Shown here: one piece after another, positions 43,472-53,411 of the stretch
Layout: every line of letters begins with the position of its first letter
How positions within the stretch are numbered: position 1 is the first letter of the stretch
Origin: Aphanomyces cochlioides
Lineage: Eukaryota; Oomycota; Saprolegniomycetes; Saprolegniales; Verrucalvaceae
Direction of reading: 5' to 3'
Length of the DNA stretch: 64,000 nucleotides
Assembly: GCA_019828595.1 (NCBI GenBank)
Contig: JAHQRK010000001.1
Span: 868,001 to 932,000 of the forward strand
Notes under the pieces: model-generated
Seen by the model: the letters and a program-made list of their open reading frames with translations, nothing else
Databases searched by the model: none
What the model was told of the DNA's origin: nothing
Made by a program: the position numbers and the translations under genes

Positions 43472-44389
43472 ATGAACATCTTGATTGTCGAAGCAGATGC
43501 TTGGTTTGAAGGCCATCGTCGAGTTCGAGTTCCAAAAGGTGCTTCGATGGAACAACTCTACCGCGCTTTCTACGAGCAATTGGATGTACAGCCTCAAAGC
43601 AGTCACCTGGAATTGACGATGTTTGATCCAAATACCCAGTCGATTGTGCCTTTGGTCCATCAAGATCAAATCCAATCCCATGCGCGAGTATTTGTGCAAG
43701 ACCATTCGGCAACGCAGCCTATCCTTGCGATTGCTAGTCGTTCGTTCGATTACGCTTTTGATAAAGGCGAGTTCAAGGTTCTCGACAAGCCTCTATATAT
43801 CCAGGAAGTCGGGAATACTGGAAAAGGAACTGGGCTTACCATCTGGGACGGATCGGTCGTTTTGGCCAAGTACCTAGAAAGCACTTCAAATCCATCTCAT
43901 AACGTCCAAGGCAAGAGAGTTCTTGAATTGGGCGCTGGGACAGGCTTGGTTGGCTTGGCAGCTGCCTTTTGCGGCGCTTCTGAAGTTACCATAACGGATT
44001 TGGCATATACTTTGGAAAACGTGGATGCGAATATTCGTGCGAATGCCGAGGCTTTGTCGACTTCAATTGTGTCGACACATGAGCTTGATTGGTTTGCTAA
44101 GGATATTCCCGACTCCCTTCGTGTCCAAACCGTTGATATATTGGTCGGCTCTGATATCGTCTGGGTCGAAGACCTCATTCCTCCTCTCGTTGACTCAATT
44201 ACGAAGCTACTGTATCATCCTCCGGCTCAGAGATTGATGCTCTTAGCCCATCAAACGAGAAGCACCGCGTCGGATACGCTCTTTTTCGACCTCTTGAAAC
44301 AGCACGACTTAGTTGCCGATGAGATCGATGCTCCTGAAGTTGTCACAGACAAAATTCGTCTCTATCAAATTACAACCAAGAATGCATGA
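43472..44389 (+). CDS. Protein methyltransferase-16 family (METTL21/FAM86 type) with ubiquitin-like N-terminus
   Basis: ATG 43472 (MNILIVEADAWFEGHRRV) is favoured because the first beta strand of the N-terminal domain starts there; an in-frame ATG at 43376 would add a hydrophobic leader. Residues 1-85 look ubiquitin-like (VRVPKGASMEQLYRAFYEQL). The methyltransferase part shows motif I LELGAGTGLVGLAAAFCG, post-I TITDLAYTL, and DILVGSDIVWVEDLIPPLV, as in METTL21-type lysine methyltransferases; GTGLTIWDGSVVLAKYL is the family's pre-motif I block. The enzyme would use S-adenosylmethionine to methylate a protein lysine. Substrate is unknown. The gene ends at 44389, 81 bp before the convergent bL12m gene. 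Confidence 0.82.
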   Translation: MNILIVEADAWFEGHRRVRVPKGASMEQLYRAFYEQLDVQPQSSHLELTMFDPNTQSIVPLVHQDQIQSHARVFVQDHSATQPILAIASRSFDYAFDKGEFKVLDKPLYIQEVGNTGKGTGLTIWDGSVVLAKYLESTSNPSHNVQGKRVLELGAGTGLVGLAAAFCGASEVTITDLAYTLENVDANIRANAEALSTSIVSTHELDWFAKDIPDSLRVQTVDILVGSDIVWVEDLIPPLVDSITKLLYHPPAQRLMLLAHQTRSTASDTLFFDLLKQHDLVADEIDAPEVVTDKIRLYQITTKNA

Positions 44390-44470
44390 GGAATTCTCTA
44401 TTAAATCGGATGCTCCTGTGTTGTACAATACATGAGAGAGCTACTACAGCTATGGCACGGCGCGATGGGT

Positions 44471-45039
44471 TTATTCCAACTCGCCCACGCCGCCCATCTC
44501 GGTGATCTTGGCCAACAATTCGTCGGCTTCGGCCTTCTTGACATCCTTCTTCAACACAGCAGGAACAGATTCCACGAGTTCCTTGGCTTCCTTGAGGCCC
44601 AAACCAGTGATTGCTCGGATTTCCTTGATAACCTTGATCTTGTTCTTGGCATCGTAGCTCACAAGCTTGACGTCGAAAGAGGTCTTTTCTTCCTTCTTTT
44701 CTTCTTCAGCAGGAGCAGCAGCACTGCCACCGCCGGTACCAACAGCGAATCCCATGTCGGGAATGTCAAACTTGACCTAGATGCCATTTTAATTCACCTG
44801 GACACATCATTGCCACCTACTTGAATAGCCTTGGACAATTCAGCGATTTCGATCAAGTTGAGCTCGCAGATAACATCCAATGCCTTTTGCACACGGGGCG
44901 TCAGACTGGTTTCGTTTTCAATCATTTGTTTCTGTTCTTCCGTGGCTTCCTTGGCTTCCAAGAATCGGGGCACGGAAGTAGAGATCGCACGGCGGGCAGC
45001 CCCGCGCGACACAGACGCTCGGACAACGCGGCTCAACAT
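44471..45039 (-). CDS. MRPL12: Mitochondrial ribosomal protein bL12m (L7/L12)
   Basis: Two exons: 45039-44821 and 44776-44471, with a 44-bp intron. The ATG at 45039 ([19 protein letters not shown]) begins an Arg/Ser-rich presequence for mitochondrial import. The L12 N-terminal dimerisation helices follow ([20 protein letters not shown]), an Ala-rich hinge ([17 protein letters not shown]), then the C-terminal globular domain [40 protein letters not shown] and [16 protein letters not shown]. The C-terminal LKEAKxLV motif is diagnostic. L12 forms the flexible stalk that recruits elongation factors to the mitochondrial ribosome. Length is normal (174 aa with leader). Confidence 0.94.
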
Positions 45040-45219
45040 GACAACTATCGCACAATGGCATAAACTCAAACGACTGGTGAAAACGGAAACTCTAGCATAT
45101 GATATTTATGACCTGCCATGCGTTGTACGTAGGTACTTACATTACAGTACATACAACGTACAAATTCAAGTTCAATATCAAGCATAATGGTACGTGAATT
45201 CTGACTACTATTCACCTCT

Positions 45220-45640
45220 TAATTTAAATAGTATTTATAGAGTTTGAAATACAATTGAAATATAGAGGATGATCAAGATCGTACACGACTTCGGTCTCAG
45301 TCGTCTCTGCTGCGCAGAAGGATTATATACAAGTATGTTAGCGGGGTTTCCAGCTCACATTCTTACCTGAATTCCAAGCGTTATGTCTAAATCTATATTA
45401 GAGTTAGTACAGAAATTTTTTGGCTACAGCCTCGTTCATCCTTTTCATCACCAAACTCACCATTCCAGTCATTCATCATAAATGGTCTGGCAACACTAAA
45501 TTAGCTCGGGGAATCCAAGACGTCTGGCTTTAGCTAGCTTTGCGTGCAAGTCAACCAGTCGATCCATAGCTGCGCTCGAGTGCAAATCATTCGAAGCCAA
45601 ACAAAAAAGAACATCAAGGACAAAGTCATCCGGATAAAAT
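45220..45640 (-). other. Possible small spliced gene, not resolved
   Basis: Minus-strand text between bL12m and the CPBP gene has gene-like signs. A frame at about 45500-45640 reads DDFVLDVLFCLASNDLHSSA and MDRLVDLHAKLAKARRLGF, then stops. Further left, canonical intron borders occur: GTGAGTTTGG...TAATATAG and GTAAGAATG...CTGCGCAG flank short exons around 45340-45460 (PFMMNDWN, then DLDITLGIQ). No consistent start codon or single frame joins all pieces. It could be a short gene, a decayed gene or a non-coding spliced RNA. Confidence is low. Confidence 0.25.
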
Positions 45641-45656
45641 TTGCTATCCGGAAATA
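45627..45656. promoter_or_regulatory. Paired CCGGAT elements upstream of the CPBP gene
   Basis: CATCCGGATAAAA (45627-45639) and GCTATCCGGAAAT (45643-45655) form an inverted pair, about 47-76 bp before the CPBP start codon at 45703. The pair may also serve the unresolved minus-strand gene next to it. Confidence 0.45.
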
Positions 45657-45702
45657 GTTTACTTTAGTGGGCACTAAGTAAAGTATTCATCAAAGTTGTG
45701 TC

Positions 45703-47114
45703 ATGACATGCAATTTTGGATATCACGCGTGGAGAGATCCAACTGCCTTGATGGTCCCCGAGGCGAAGGATAACATTTGGGAAGAGCATTACCCGCTTCT
45801 CCAGCCGAATAGCACCAACAGCACAATACCAATCAATCACTTCTTCTCGCCTGAAGTCGTGAATGCTTACACGTACGGCGTCCAAGCGTTTGCAGTGACT
45901 TTAGTGACTCTCTCAGTCCTATCGTTGACTGGCCTTGTCTTGTGCCAATTGTTTTCCCTCTCGAGCATCTTTTGTGCGTTCTTTCGACTCCTGTGGCTTG
46001 TCTCCCCAGCCGCAGCGGCACTCTCCCTTCGACATATTGCAGGAACGCATCTCAATTTTCGCTACAATGTCATGGCATTTCCCATGTGGGAGATCCCGCC
46101 ATTAGCTGAACTCTTTCGATGCTACCCCAAGTCGTCGATTGCTCGAGTACTTTCAATGAGCTTTTTCATTCCACTTCTTTGCCAAGTTGCTGCTTACACG
46201 CTCGTCGCTGCCACTCGAATGGTCAATCCGGTAGCTCTTTCCAACCATGTCATTGATGAGCTTTTGTTTCTAGTTCAATCGCGTGTTTGTCGAGCGAGCA
46301 GAGTCTGTCTTTAGCTTTGACAATCAAGATGCTAAAGACGGTGGGCTCGTATTCTACGTGTTTTATCTCGTCATTGCTGGCGTTCTTTGGGATCCAGTTC
46401 CACCTCGGCGTTACGATTTTGGTGTTGCCGTCGATGTCAAGCCCATTGGTACATTAGAAGCGCCTGGTGTGCTCACACTGACAATGGCCATGTAGGCTGC
46501 AGTTGGCTTTTGCTTTGCCTCTTTCAAGAAATTGGCTGGAGTGGAGCTCTGTATCCAGGTAGAGTCTCTTGATCCTGTCGTGAACAACAAACCATGGTAG
46601 CTCTTGATATTATCTTTGGCCACAGTGCTTTTATGGCATCTGTTGTGACTGGCCTCGTGTGGGCAGTTTGGCATTGGCCTTTTATCATCGCTGAGAAATA
46701 CAAGATCATTCCTACAGGCTCGGGTTACTCAGTCGTTGAAGCTGCCGATTTTGAAGTGCTGAGCGTGCTCACAATCTTTACCATATTGCTCGTCGGTTCC
46801 CGCCTTATCATGTGTTGGATTCAAGGCAAATCCAGCTATGTCATCTGGTCTAGCACAGTCTACCATGCCTCGCATTGTTTGTACGTACAAGCTACGCTCT
46901 CCGAGGTGCCTGATGAGCTCGTAGATTCATCGTGAGTGTGTTTGGCCAGCTGACTGGACCGCTGTATGAGAAAGCGGGGGATTATCCCTACTTCTCAGGC
47001 GAAGGGTCGATTTGCCTTGTCGTGACGACGTGGTTTTCAACGTGTATTCTCTCGCAACTCTTCCGTGGCAATTACCTCAAGCTCTTGTCGCGATGGCGGA
47101 AGCGACGCTATTGA
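45703..47114 (+). CDS. CPBP (CAAX protease/Rce1-type) membrane protein with altered motifs
   Basis: A multi-exon gene starting at ATG 45703 (MTCNFGYHAWRDPTAL). Introns follow near 46271, 46465 and 46561 and keep the frame. Six or more hydrophobic segments occur, including VQAFAVTLVTLSVLSLTGLV and ADFEVLSVLTIFTILLVGSR. The CPBP motifs are recognisable: motif 1 FQEIGWSGALYP (normally EExGWxG), motif 2 WAVWHWPF (WHxP type) and motif 3 YHASHCLYVQA (normally HASHN). The first Glu is Gln and the motif-3 Asn is Cys, so proteolytic activity is doubtful; related proteins include the Rce1 endopeptidase of prenylated proteins. The gene is convergent with ATP23, 41 bp apart. Confidence 0.7.
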
Positions 47115-47155
47115 TTTCATTCGTAGACTAGATGTGTGCCAGGTCGAATTTATTG

Positions 47156-47850
47156 TTACTTTGGAATCTCTGGGTACGGATGGAGATCTTTGTAGCATGT
47201 GTCAAAGACTCGATCGACACATGCTTTCACTTTGCCTTCGCACATTGGATTGTGCTGCAGCGACAATTCCGCCCGACGTCTCGCACAAATCTAGAGAAGA
47301 AATAGAATTGTCCCATGATATTGGATCGAGTGATCGTACCTGGTGCTGTTTGGCAATGTTCAAGTTGCCTCGGGCGAGTTCAAGCGCGAAATCACAATCA
47401 CCGCTCAAGGCTGCGGCTCGGACTTCGCTGCAAGCATGCGAATCACAGTCTGTTCTCCAGTCGATCTTCGCTCGGCAGTGGTCGAATGCATGGATGAGTT
47501 CATGCGCGAGGGTACGATTCATCCATTCTTGGTCTAAGATGTGATTCTGGCAAAGCACAACACCAGGCTTTCCTTCGTCATTGAGTCGAAAACCGCCGTT
47601 GATATTGCCATTACAGTGCTCGCTCGAGAAAAAGTCTGGGATGTCTTTGATTTTGCATCCCATGCGTTCCATCGCACGTACAAGGAATGTCACTTTGGGA
47701 CCTACACACAGGTCAGGGCTCCTTCGTTTCATCGATTTGAGTACATTTTTCCAGAGCCACTTCACACATTTCTTCGCACTTCAAATGCTGGGCGATTGTC
47801 TCGTCTGTTTCAGGACCTGACGATGTCATCTTCTTCAGGACCTCTTCCAT
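47156..47850 (-). CDS. ATP23: Mitochondrial inner-membrane metallopeptidase ATP23
   Basis: Three exons from ATG 47850 (MEEVLKKMTSSGPETDE) to the stop at 47156. Introns of 43 bp (near 47710) and about 44 bp restore EKCPKVTFLVRAMERMG and QHQICARRRAELSLQHN. The zinc protease motif is HELIHAFDHCR (HExxH), followed by DWRTDCDSHACSEVRAAALSGDC, characteristic of ATP23 (human XRCC6BP1/KUB3). C-terminal CVDRVFDTCYKDLHPYPEI is also typical. ATP23 processes the ATP synthase subunit 6 precursor and is a chaperone for it on the intermembrane-space side. Length (about 200 aa) fits. A CCGGAT cluster lies 47-80 bp before the start. Confidence 0.92.
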
Positions 47851-47896
47851 CTTGAGTCCGTCGACTGGTGGCGCGATTTGGATGAATTGACACAGT

Positions 47897-47930
47897 ATCC
47901 GGTTAAATTATCCGGGGTTATTCCGGATAA
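47897..47930. promoter_or_regulatory. CCGG cluster between ATP23 and the next gene
   Basis: TATCCGGTTAAATTATCCGG (47897-47916) and TTCCGGATAA (47921-47930) form three imperfect copies of the CCGGATAA element. They lie between divergent start codons: 47 bp or more before ATP23 (47850) and 20 bp before the ATG at 47950. Confidence 0.45.
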
Positions 47931-47949
47931 ATTCTAAGATACATTCAAC

Positions 47950-48582
47950 ATGCAAAAACCTTGGGCATGCTCGATGAGAAAGTGCTGGCGCTGCGTGTGG
48001 CGCTAGTTAGCCTCGCGTTTATCCTTCCTGAGTTTCTATGCGGCCGTGTACACCATTTGGACGTGTTCACATTAAGCCAGTGTTCTGTAGGCGTCTTCAG
48101 CTACGTTTCGTTTCCAGAATCTCTTTTTCATCACACCTCAGTTTGTTGCGATCGCGCTAGTCGTGATGAACGCGAGAATCGTGTGGCGCAACTTCCGTCC
48201 AAAGACACAACTCTATGCAAGTTTGTGTTCATGTCCATGGCTTGACGAGCGTTGAATAGATCCTCCATGCTCAAATTCTAAGCCTCTTCTTGCTTTGTGT
48301 GGCCATGGAACAATCTGGATTCAGAATGGTGATGCGAACATGCTGTGCATTTACTTCGACATGGTAGATCCTCGAAAGTACTAATCTATACCCACGCTAA
48401 ATCTGTAGTCCTGATACACCACAGCTACTGCCAGCACAATGTATGATTGAATATAGCTCAAGAGGACGATGGATGCTCGTGAGCTTGCATTTTGTCGGCA
48501 CGATAACGAGTTTTGTCGCCAATGCGATCATGATATGCTCTCCAACGTTCTACGAGACTTTCGTTTCTGCTATGTCGTCATA
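47950..48582 (+). pseudogene. Candidate multi-span membrane protein, possibly interrupted
   Basis: From ATG 47950 (MQKPWACSMRKCWRC) an in-frame TAG at 48004 interrupts a frame that then continues with a hydrophobic LASRLSFLSFYAAVYTIWT. A GT-AG intron (about 48063-48090) leads to FQNLFFITPQFVAIALVV and further short exons, and the end reads LVSLHFVGTITSFVANAIMI. These look like membrane helices of one protein, but no splicing removes the stop cleanly. It may be a decayed gene or use an unrecognised intron. The family is not identified. It is convergent with IFT144, about 20 bp apart. Confidence 0.35.
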
Positions 48583-48605
48583 GCAAACTTATTATGAACA
48601 AATGT

Positions 48606-51600
48606 TTATGCAAATAGCTCGCCCTGGCGTGGCTGAGTTGATTCCTTTGTGTCTGGTGGAGGTGGCTGAAGTTCAATCGCCGTGAGCTTGACGTCATTTT
48701 CTTGCACCTTCACGACTTCATCCGGTTTGAGCTCCTTGTCGCACATTGGGCATACTGGATCTGCTTCCAAATGGCTTATGAAGTGCGAATAGAGTGCTGG
48801 GAACTGACAATGGGGACATTGACTCCAGTCCGTTTTAACCATGTGATAGCCCTAAGTGAAATACATCAACTCCTTTTTCATTCCTTTCGTACCGTCACAG
48901 CGCAATATGGGATCCAATTTTTGCACTGAGAGCAATCCAATTCCACATCTACAACCTCGTGATCACAAAATGGACATGGCGTAGCTGTGTCTGGCACTTG
49001 TTCACGGTTTGGGCGTCGGACAATCGCTTCGATCTTTCGTTTGATTTCCTTGTCTATATTGTTTCGGTACTCAGGGCGCATGAGTTGGGTCGCAAAGTCA
49101 TAGCTACTGCCCTTGAGTCCAGCTCGTTGGCATTCGATCACAGCTGAAATGAGGATATTGGAAACATGTGTTGGAAACTTGGAAATGCTCTTGGCAACAC
49201 GGACGAGCATTTTTGCTGCGGCCATGTGGTCCCCACGTTTTACGAGCTTTTTCACGATAACATAGCTGTGAAGCAGCGTCAGAGAGTTGCGCAAGTCTTG
49301 GTTCACGTGGATCTTATGGAGTTGAAGCTGGCGGTGTGTCTCAACCAAGACATCATGTGCAACCTAGATACAGGCATAAAAAACCTTTCGTTTGCTTTCA
49401 TTACCTTGTAATTGCCAAGTTCTTGTTCTTGTCGAGCGATGATAATTGCAGTCTTGGCAGCTTGAGCGTAGTTGCCCAAAGCCATGTATAGGCGAAATAT
49501 GTAGTTGGGATCTTTAGGTATTCCATCAGTGTCGCCCATGAGATAGTCGATCAAAGTGTGCGTGAGCATATCGTTTCGAGCTTTGCCAACAACGTCGATA
49601 GCTCGGCCAAGCTCACTTTCACCGCATTGAAGAAAAAGTCGTAACGCCTTGTGATAATTTCCACACACTTGGTAGTATTCGCCTGCACGCGCATGTGCCT
49701 GAGTTTGCTCGTAGTGTTGCGCAATTTTGAGTGCACGATCTCCCGAAATGACATCTCCGATGACCTTTGTAAAAGCGTCTATCTCATTATGGGCTTGTGC
49801 TAGTTGGAAAGCATCGTCTTCACGGTTGGCAAGAAGCAAATAGTCGATTGCGGCAGCATAATTAGCGCTGTCGATACAATATTTTGCCACAGCAGATGCT
49901 CCTTCGGAAGATTTTGTCTGTTTGACGATAGTGAAGGCTTTTTCGGGATTGTTGAGATGCTCCAATTGGATACGTACGACATTGTCAAGATCGTTCGCAG
50001 CTTCGTATGCGTCAGAAGCAGCTGCATAATCGCCAGCAGCTTCTTTGGCCTTGGCGTACTGCATGTGGACTTTTGGCATTGTAATCTTGGCCATGAGAGG
50101 GGCAGCCTTGGCCAGTTGTTTCATTTGGACATAAATTTGGGCCGCTCTTTCGTATTGCTCACCCTTCTCGTAGAGTTGCGCTGCGTCAGAAAATTGCTTC
50201 ATAGATTCGAGGATGGCGCCACAATCCTTTGATAGGGTTGCGTCGTTTAATTCATTCACCAGGCGAATGCCACGTCTGAGGTCACCCATGCGCAGTGTGC
50301 ATCGAGCAATACCTGCCATACTTGCCATTTGGGTTGCTTCTGTTGCGACCACAGGATTGCCTTGCGGATCAACCGAATTGCACGCATGCTCATACATTTT
50401 AAGAGCACCTTCGTAGTCACCTTTGAACTCGAGTTGCGTCGCGTACGATGTGCTTAGGTCAGGCACAAGATGCACTGCGAGGGAATCGGCGAGAAGAAGG
50501 GCTTGGTCCCATTGAAGCAAATGGCGCTGCATTGCAAGTGCAGCCATTGGATCGGTTGAGTTGAGGAATAACTTCTGGGCTTGTTCGTACTGCCCAAATA
50601 ACATGGACACGTGGCCAGCGAGAAGGTTTTTGTCTTCGACGTGTTCAATTCGGTTGAGGCCCATGACCATGCCGGCGTCACCAAGTTGACGATATACTCG
50701 CTTCGAGAGCGCAATATCTAGTGTGTGCATTGCACGACCTATGAACATTAGTAACAGCTCTCTGTGTAATTCACATACCAGCCAAGGCAAGCCAGTATTC
50801 TCTTGCATCGAGTACAATGGCTTGTTTCCATGCTGCTTCCATTCGAAGCAAGCTTAAGCATTGTTTGAAAACCACTTTTTCCGATTCTGGTCTTCCGTTC
50901 TTCTATACCAGCAACTCCAAGTTACGACATTTCGAGTACTTTCTTGTACCTGAAGACCTTCGTGCGTGCATGAGACCACGGCACCAAGAGTACCACTGGG
51001 TTGTTGAGTCGTCAGTACTCCATCTGAAAAAAGGACGGCTGAATGTCCACTTGGGAGTTTGGTGGACTGTGGCGCCAGGATGAAGTCACCATTAAGGTCA
51101 ATCTCCATATAACCCAGTTGGGTAACTTCAGGGCCGTTGATAGTAAGCTCAGTGTAGAGAAATGTGCTAAATTCAGATGGCTCAATAGCGACAAACACGT
51201 TTGCCTCCGAGTTGTCCCAAAGGATTGTGTTAGTGGAGTTCGGAACACTTGGAATGTAGAGCGCCTCTCGGTTGGTAGAATTTAGCATGTATCCCCGGCG
51301 TCGTGAATCGAGAAAAACAACTTTCGTGCCAAGCAGATTTGGTGAAATATGAACAATTCCAATGCCGTCTTCATGGCGGTAGCAACACCCTTCAAGGAGC
51401 TTCCATTCAGCCAAATAGAAGAATTGAATTGTTCCGTGGCCATTTGTCGTCGAATAAATGAAAAAGTCTTTGGTGAGGGCGATCGCACTTATTTCTCCAC
51501 CACGATCATCGCGGTCAGGAAATGATTTCGATTGCTCTGCGGCATCTAGACAGTTTAAATGACTTTCTTCGTCAAAACTTTCAGCTTACGTTGCTGTGAT

Positions 51601-53258
51601 GGCTCGATCCAATGCAAAAGCACTTTTCCATCACTCAACACAGCAGCGAAATCTACATTTTGTCAAATGCCAATGAGTTCACAATGTCTACCTCGATTCA
51701 ACTTCACGCTCGTGACTCGACCGAGATATTGCTGCTCGTTCACGAGTGAATCGCGAGATGATCCATCACAACGGTAAAACCATACGCGATTGTTCATGCC
51801 AACGGCAACGTGGCGAGGTCCAATGGCAATGAACGATGGCTCAATAGAGACTTGAATATGGATTGGGTTGTCCCGACCGAGGATATCCACAACTGTGATC
51901 TCACGAAGAGAGCTAAGGAATGCTACGTAATTACCAAAATGGTCATGGATGTTTGGCATTCTGGCAAGAAATGTTTGGATGACGCCACCTTGTGTTGCCA
52001 CAGTGAGAATTTGCCCGTCACCTGTATACGCCATCATATTTGCTTCATTTTCCTAATCGACCATAAAAGGAGAACTTGATTTGAAGTACCTCGGCATCGG
52101 TGAGCTTGATGCTATCTGACTTAATCTCGGTGTAGGTGGACATATCGACCACTTTAATACCGGACTCGCCACTCACGGCCATGCGATTGAGGACAGAAGA
52201 GTATGCCACAGCGTACAGACGCTCTGAGAAAAATCGACCAGAAAACATTTCCTCGCCGATTTCCTACGAAACGTTCAGATGAGAGCAATCCAAGGAATTG
52301 TCACGTACATCCATTTGCGTTGAAATGCATATGACAAAGCCTTCCGAGAAAGCAATCATGAGGTATCCTCCATTGAACCATTCAAAAGCGCGAATTGTGC
52401 CATAATGCTATTGTTGTGTGAGGACTGAAAACTGAAAAACCCATACCGATTGAAATGTAAGCTCGATTGGATTGTCCGGATCGGCTGTGTCAATCAAGAT
52501 GAGAGATTTGACGACGTTCACTGCGATGCACGTTTCTGGTCCTTTCATGGCATCGCCCTTGCGGTGGCCAAACTTGCATTCGGTTGGCTACCCCATATGA
52601 ATATATACAGTCAACTTCAATTGTAGACCTGAAGCTTGAGCTCTCGTTGCTGCAATGTGTCACCCGTCGCATTGCTTAGTGTGACCATTCTATCTTCGCC
52701 TCCAAGGATTAATTGGTCTGCGCTATTCCATGCACCGCAGCAAATCTTCTTGGAATGTTTGCCCAGAATTGGGACGATTTTCCTTGTCGACTTATTGTAG
52801 AGCACCAGATTTCCTTTATTCGTCCCGATAGCTAACCTCATCGTCAACTCTTTAAAAGAGATCTTACACACTTACCAAGCTGCGCACCAGACGGGGACCA
52901 TTTGATAAACGATGGGTCTTTTAGATTGGTGTCGAGATTCTGTGTCGAGCGTGCACTCAAGTCCCACAGTGGAATAACTCCATTTCCACTTTGCAAAATC
53001 GCAAGAGTATTTCCATCACGATCCCATTCCAAAGACAATACGGTCGTTGACATGTCTAGTCCGATTTCATCGTACTGTTCACCTTGTCTGTCAAAGATAT
53101 GGACAAGACCTACAAAATCCCGTGATTTCCATCAATGTTTCGGCCAGAGACGTACCATTTTTTCCAGCGGTCGCTAAGAAGTTTCCTACAGGCTGCCAGG
53201 CAAAAGTTACAGGGCCGATGCCGTGATACTTGGACGGGAGCTTGAAGAGCTTCTTCAT
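48606..53258 (-). CDS. WDR19: Intraflagellar transport protein IFT144 (WDR19)
   Basis: A multi-exon gene from ATG 53258 (MKKLFKLPSKYHGIGPVTF) to the stop at 48606, about 1,350 residues as in human WDR19 (1,342). The N-terminal half carries WD40 blades (VTFAWQPVGNFLATAG, SLEWDRDGNTLAILQS, MRLAIGTNKGNLVLYNKSTR). The C-terminal half is a TPR-like solenoid: VYRQLGDAGMVMGLNRIEHV, EDKNLLAGHVSMLFGQYEQA, LEFKGDYEGALKMYEHA, AILESMKQFSDAAQLYEKGE and YIFRLYMALGNYAQAAKTAI. It ends with paired zinc motifs (CPFCDHEVVDVELDCSQC, CPHC..., CPMCDKEL). These match WDR19 throughout. IFT144 is part of IFT-A, which returns cargo from the flagellar tip; its presence implies flagellate zoospores. Confidence 0.95.
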
Positions 53259-53411
53259 CGACCTGCCCGCGCCTTTTCAAAATCGAAAATGAAGATGCGG
53301 CGGCCCGCGGGGCGCAGCGTAGATCTTAGGATCTTGAGAAATTATATTTTATAAATTTTAACAGTCCAATTGATCGTGTGGGGTCCAAAAAAGAGCAGTC
53401 GAGAGGGAGAC

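Noticed and set aside
43117..43509. 130-codon plus-strand ORF across the ABITRAM start
   Set aside because: It crosses the CCGGAT palindrome and the first exon of ABITRAM in antisense and ends inside the methyltransferase gene in another frame; no domain is visible.
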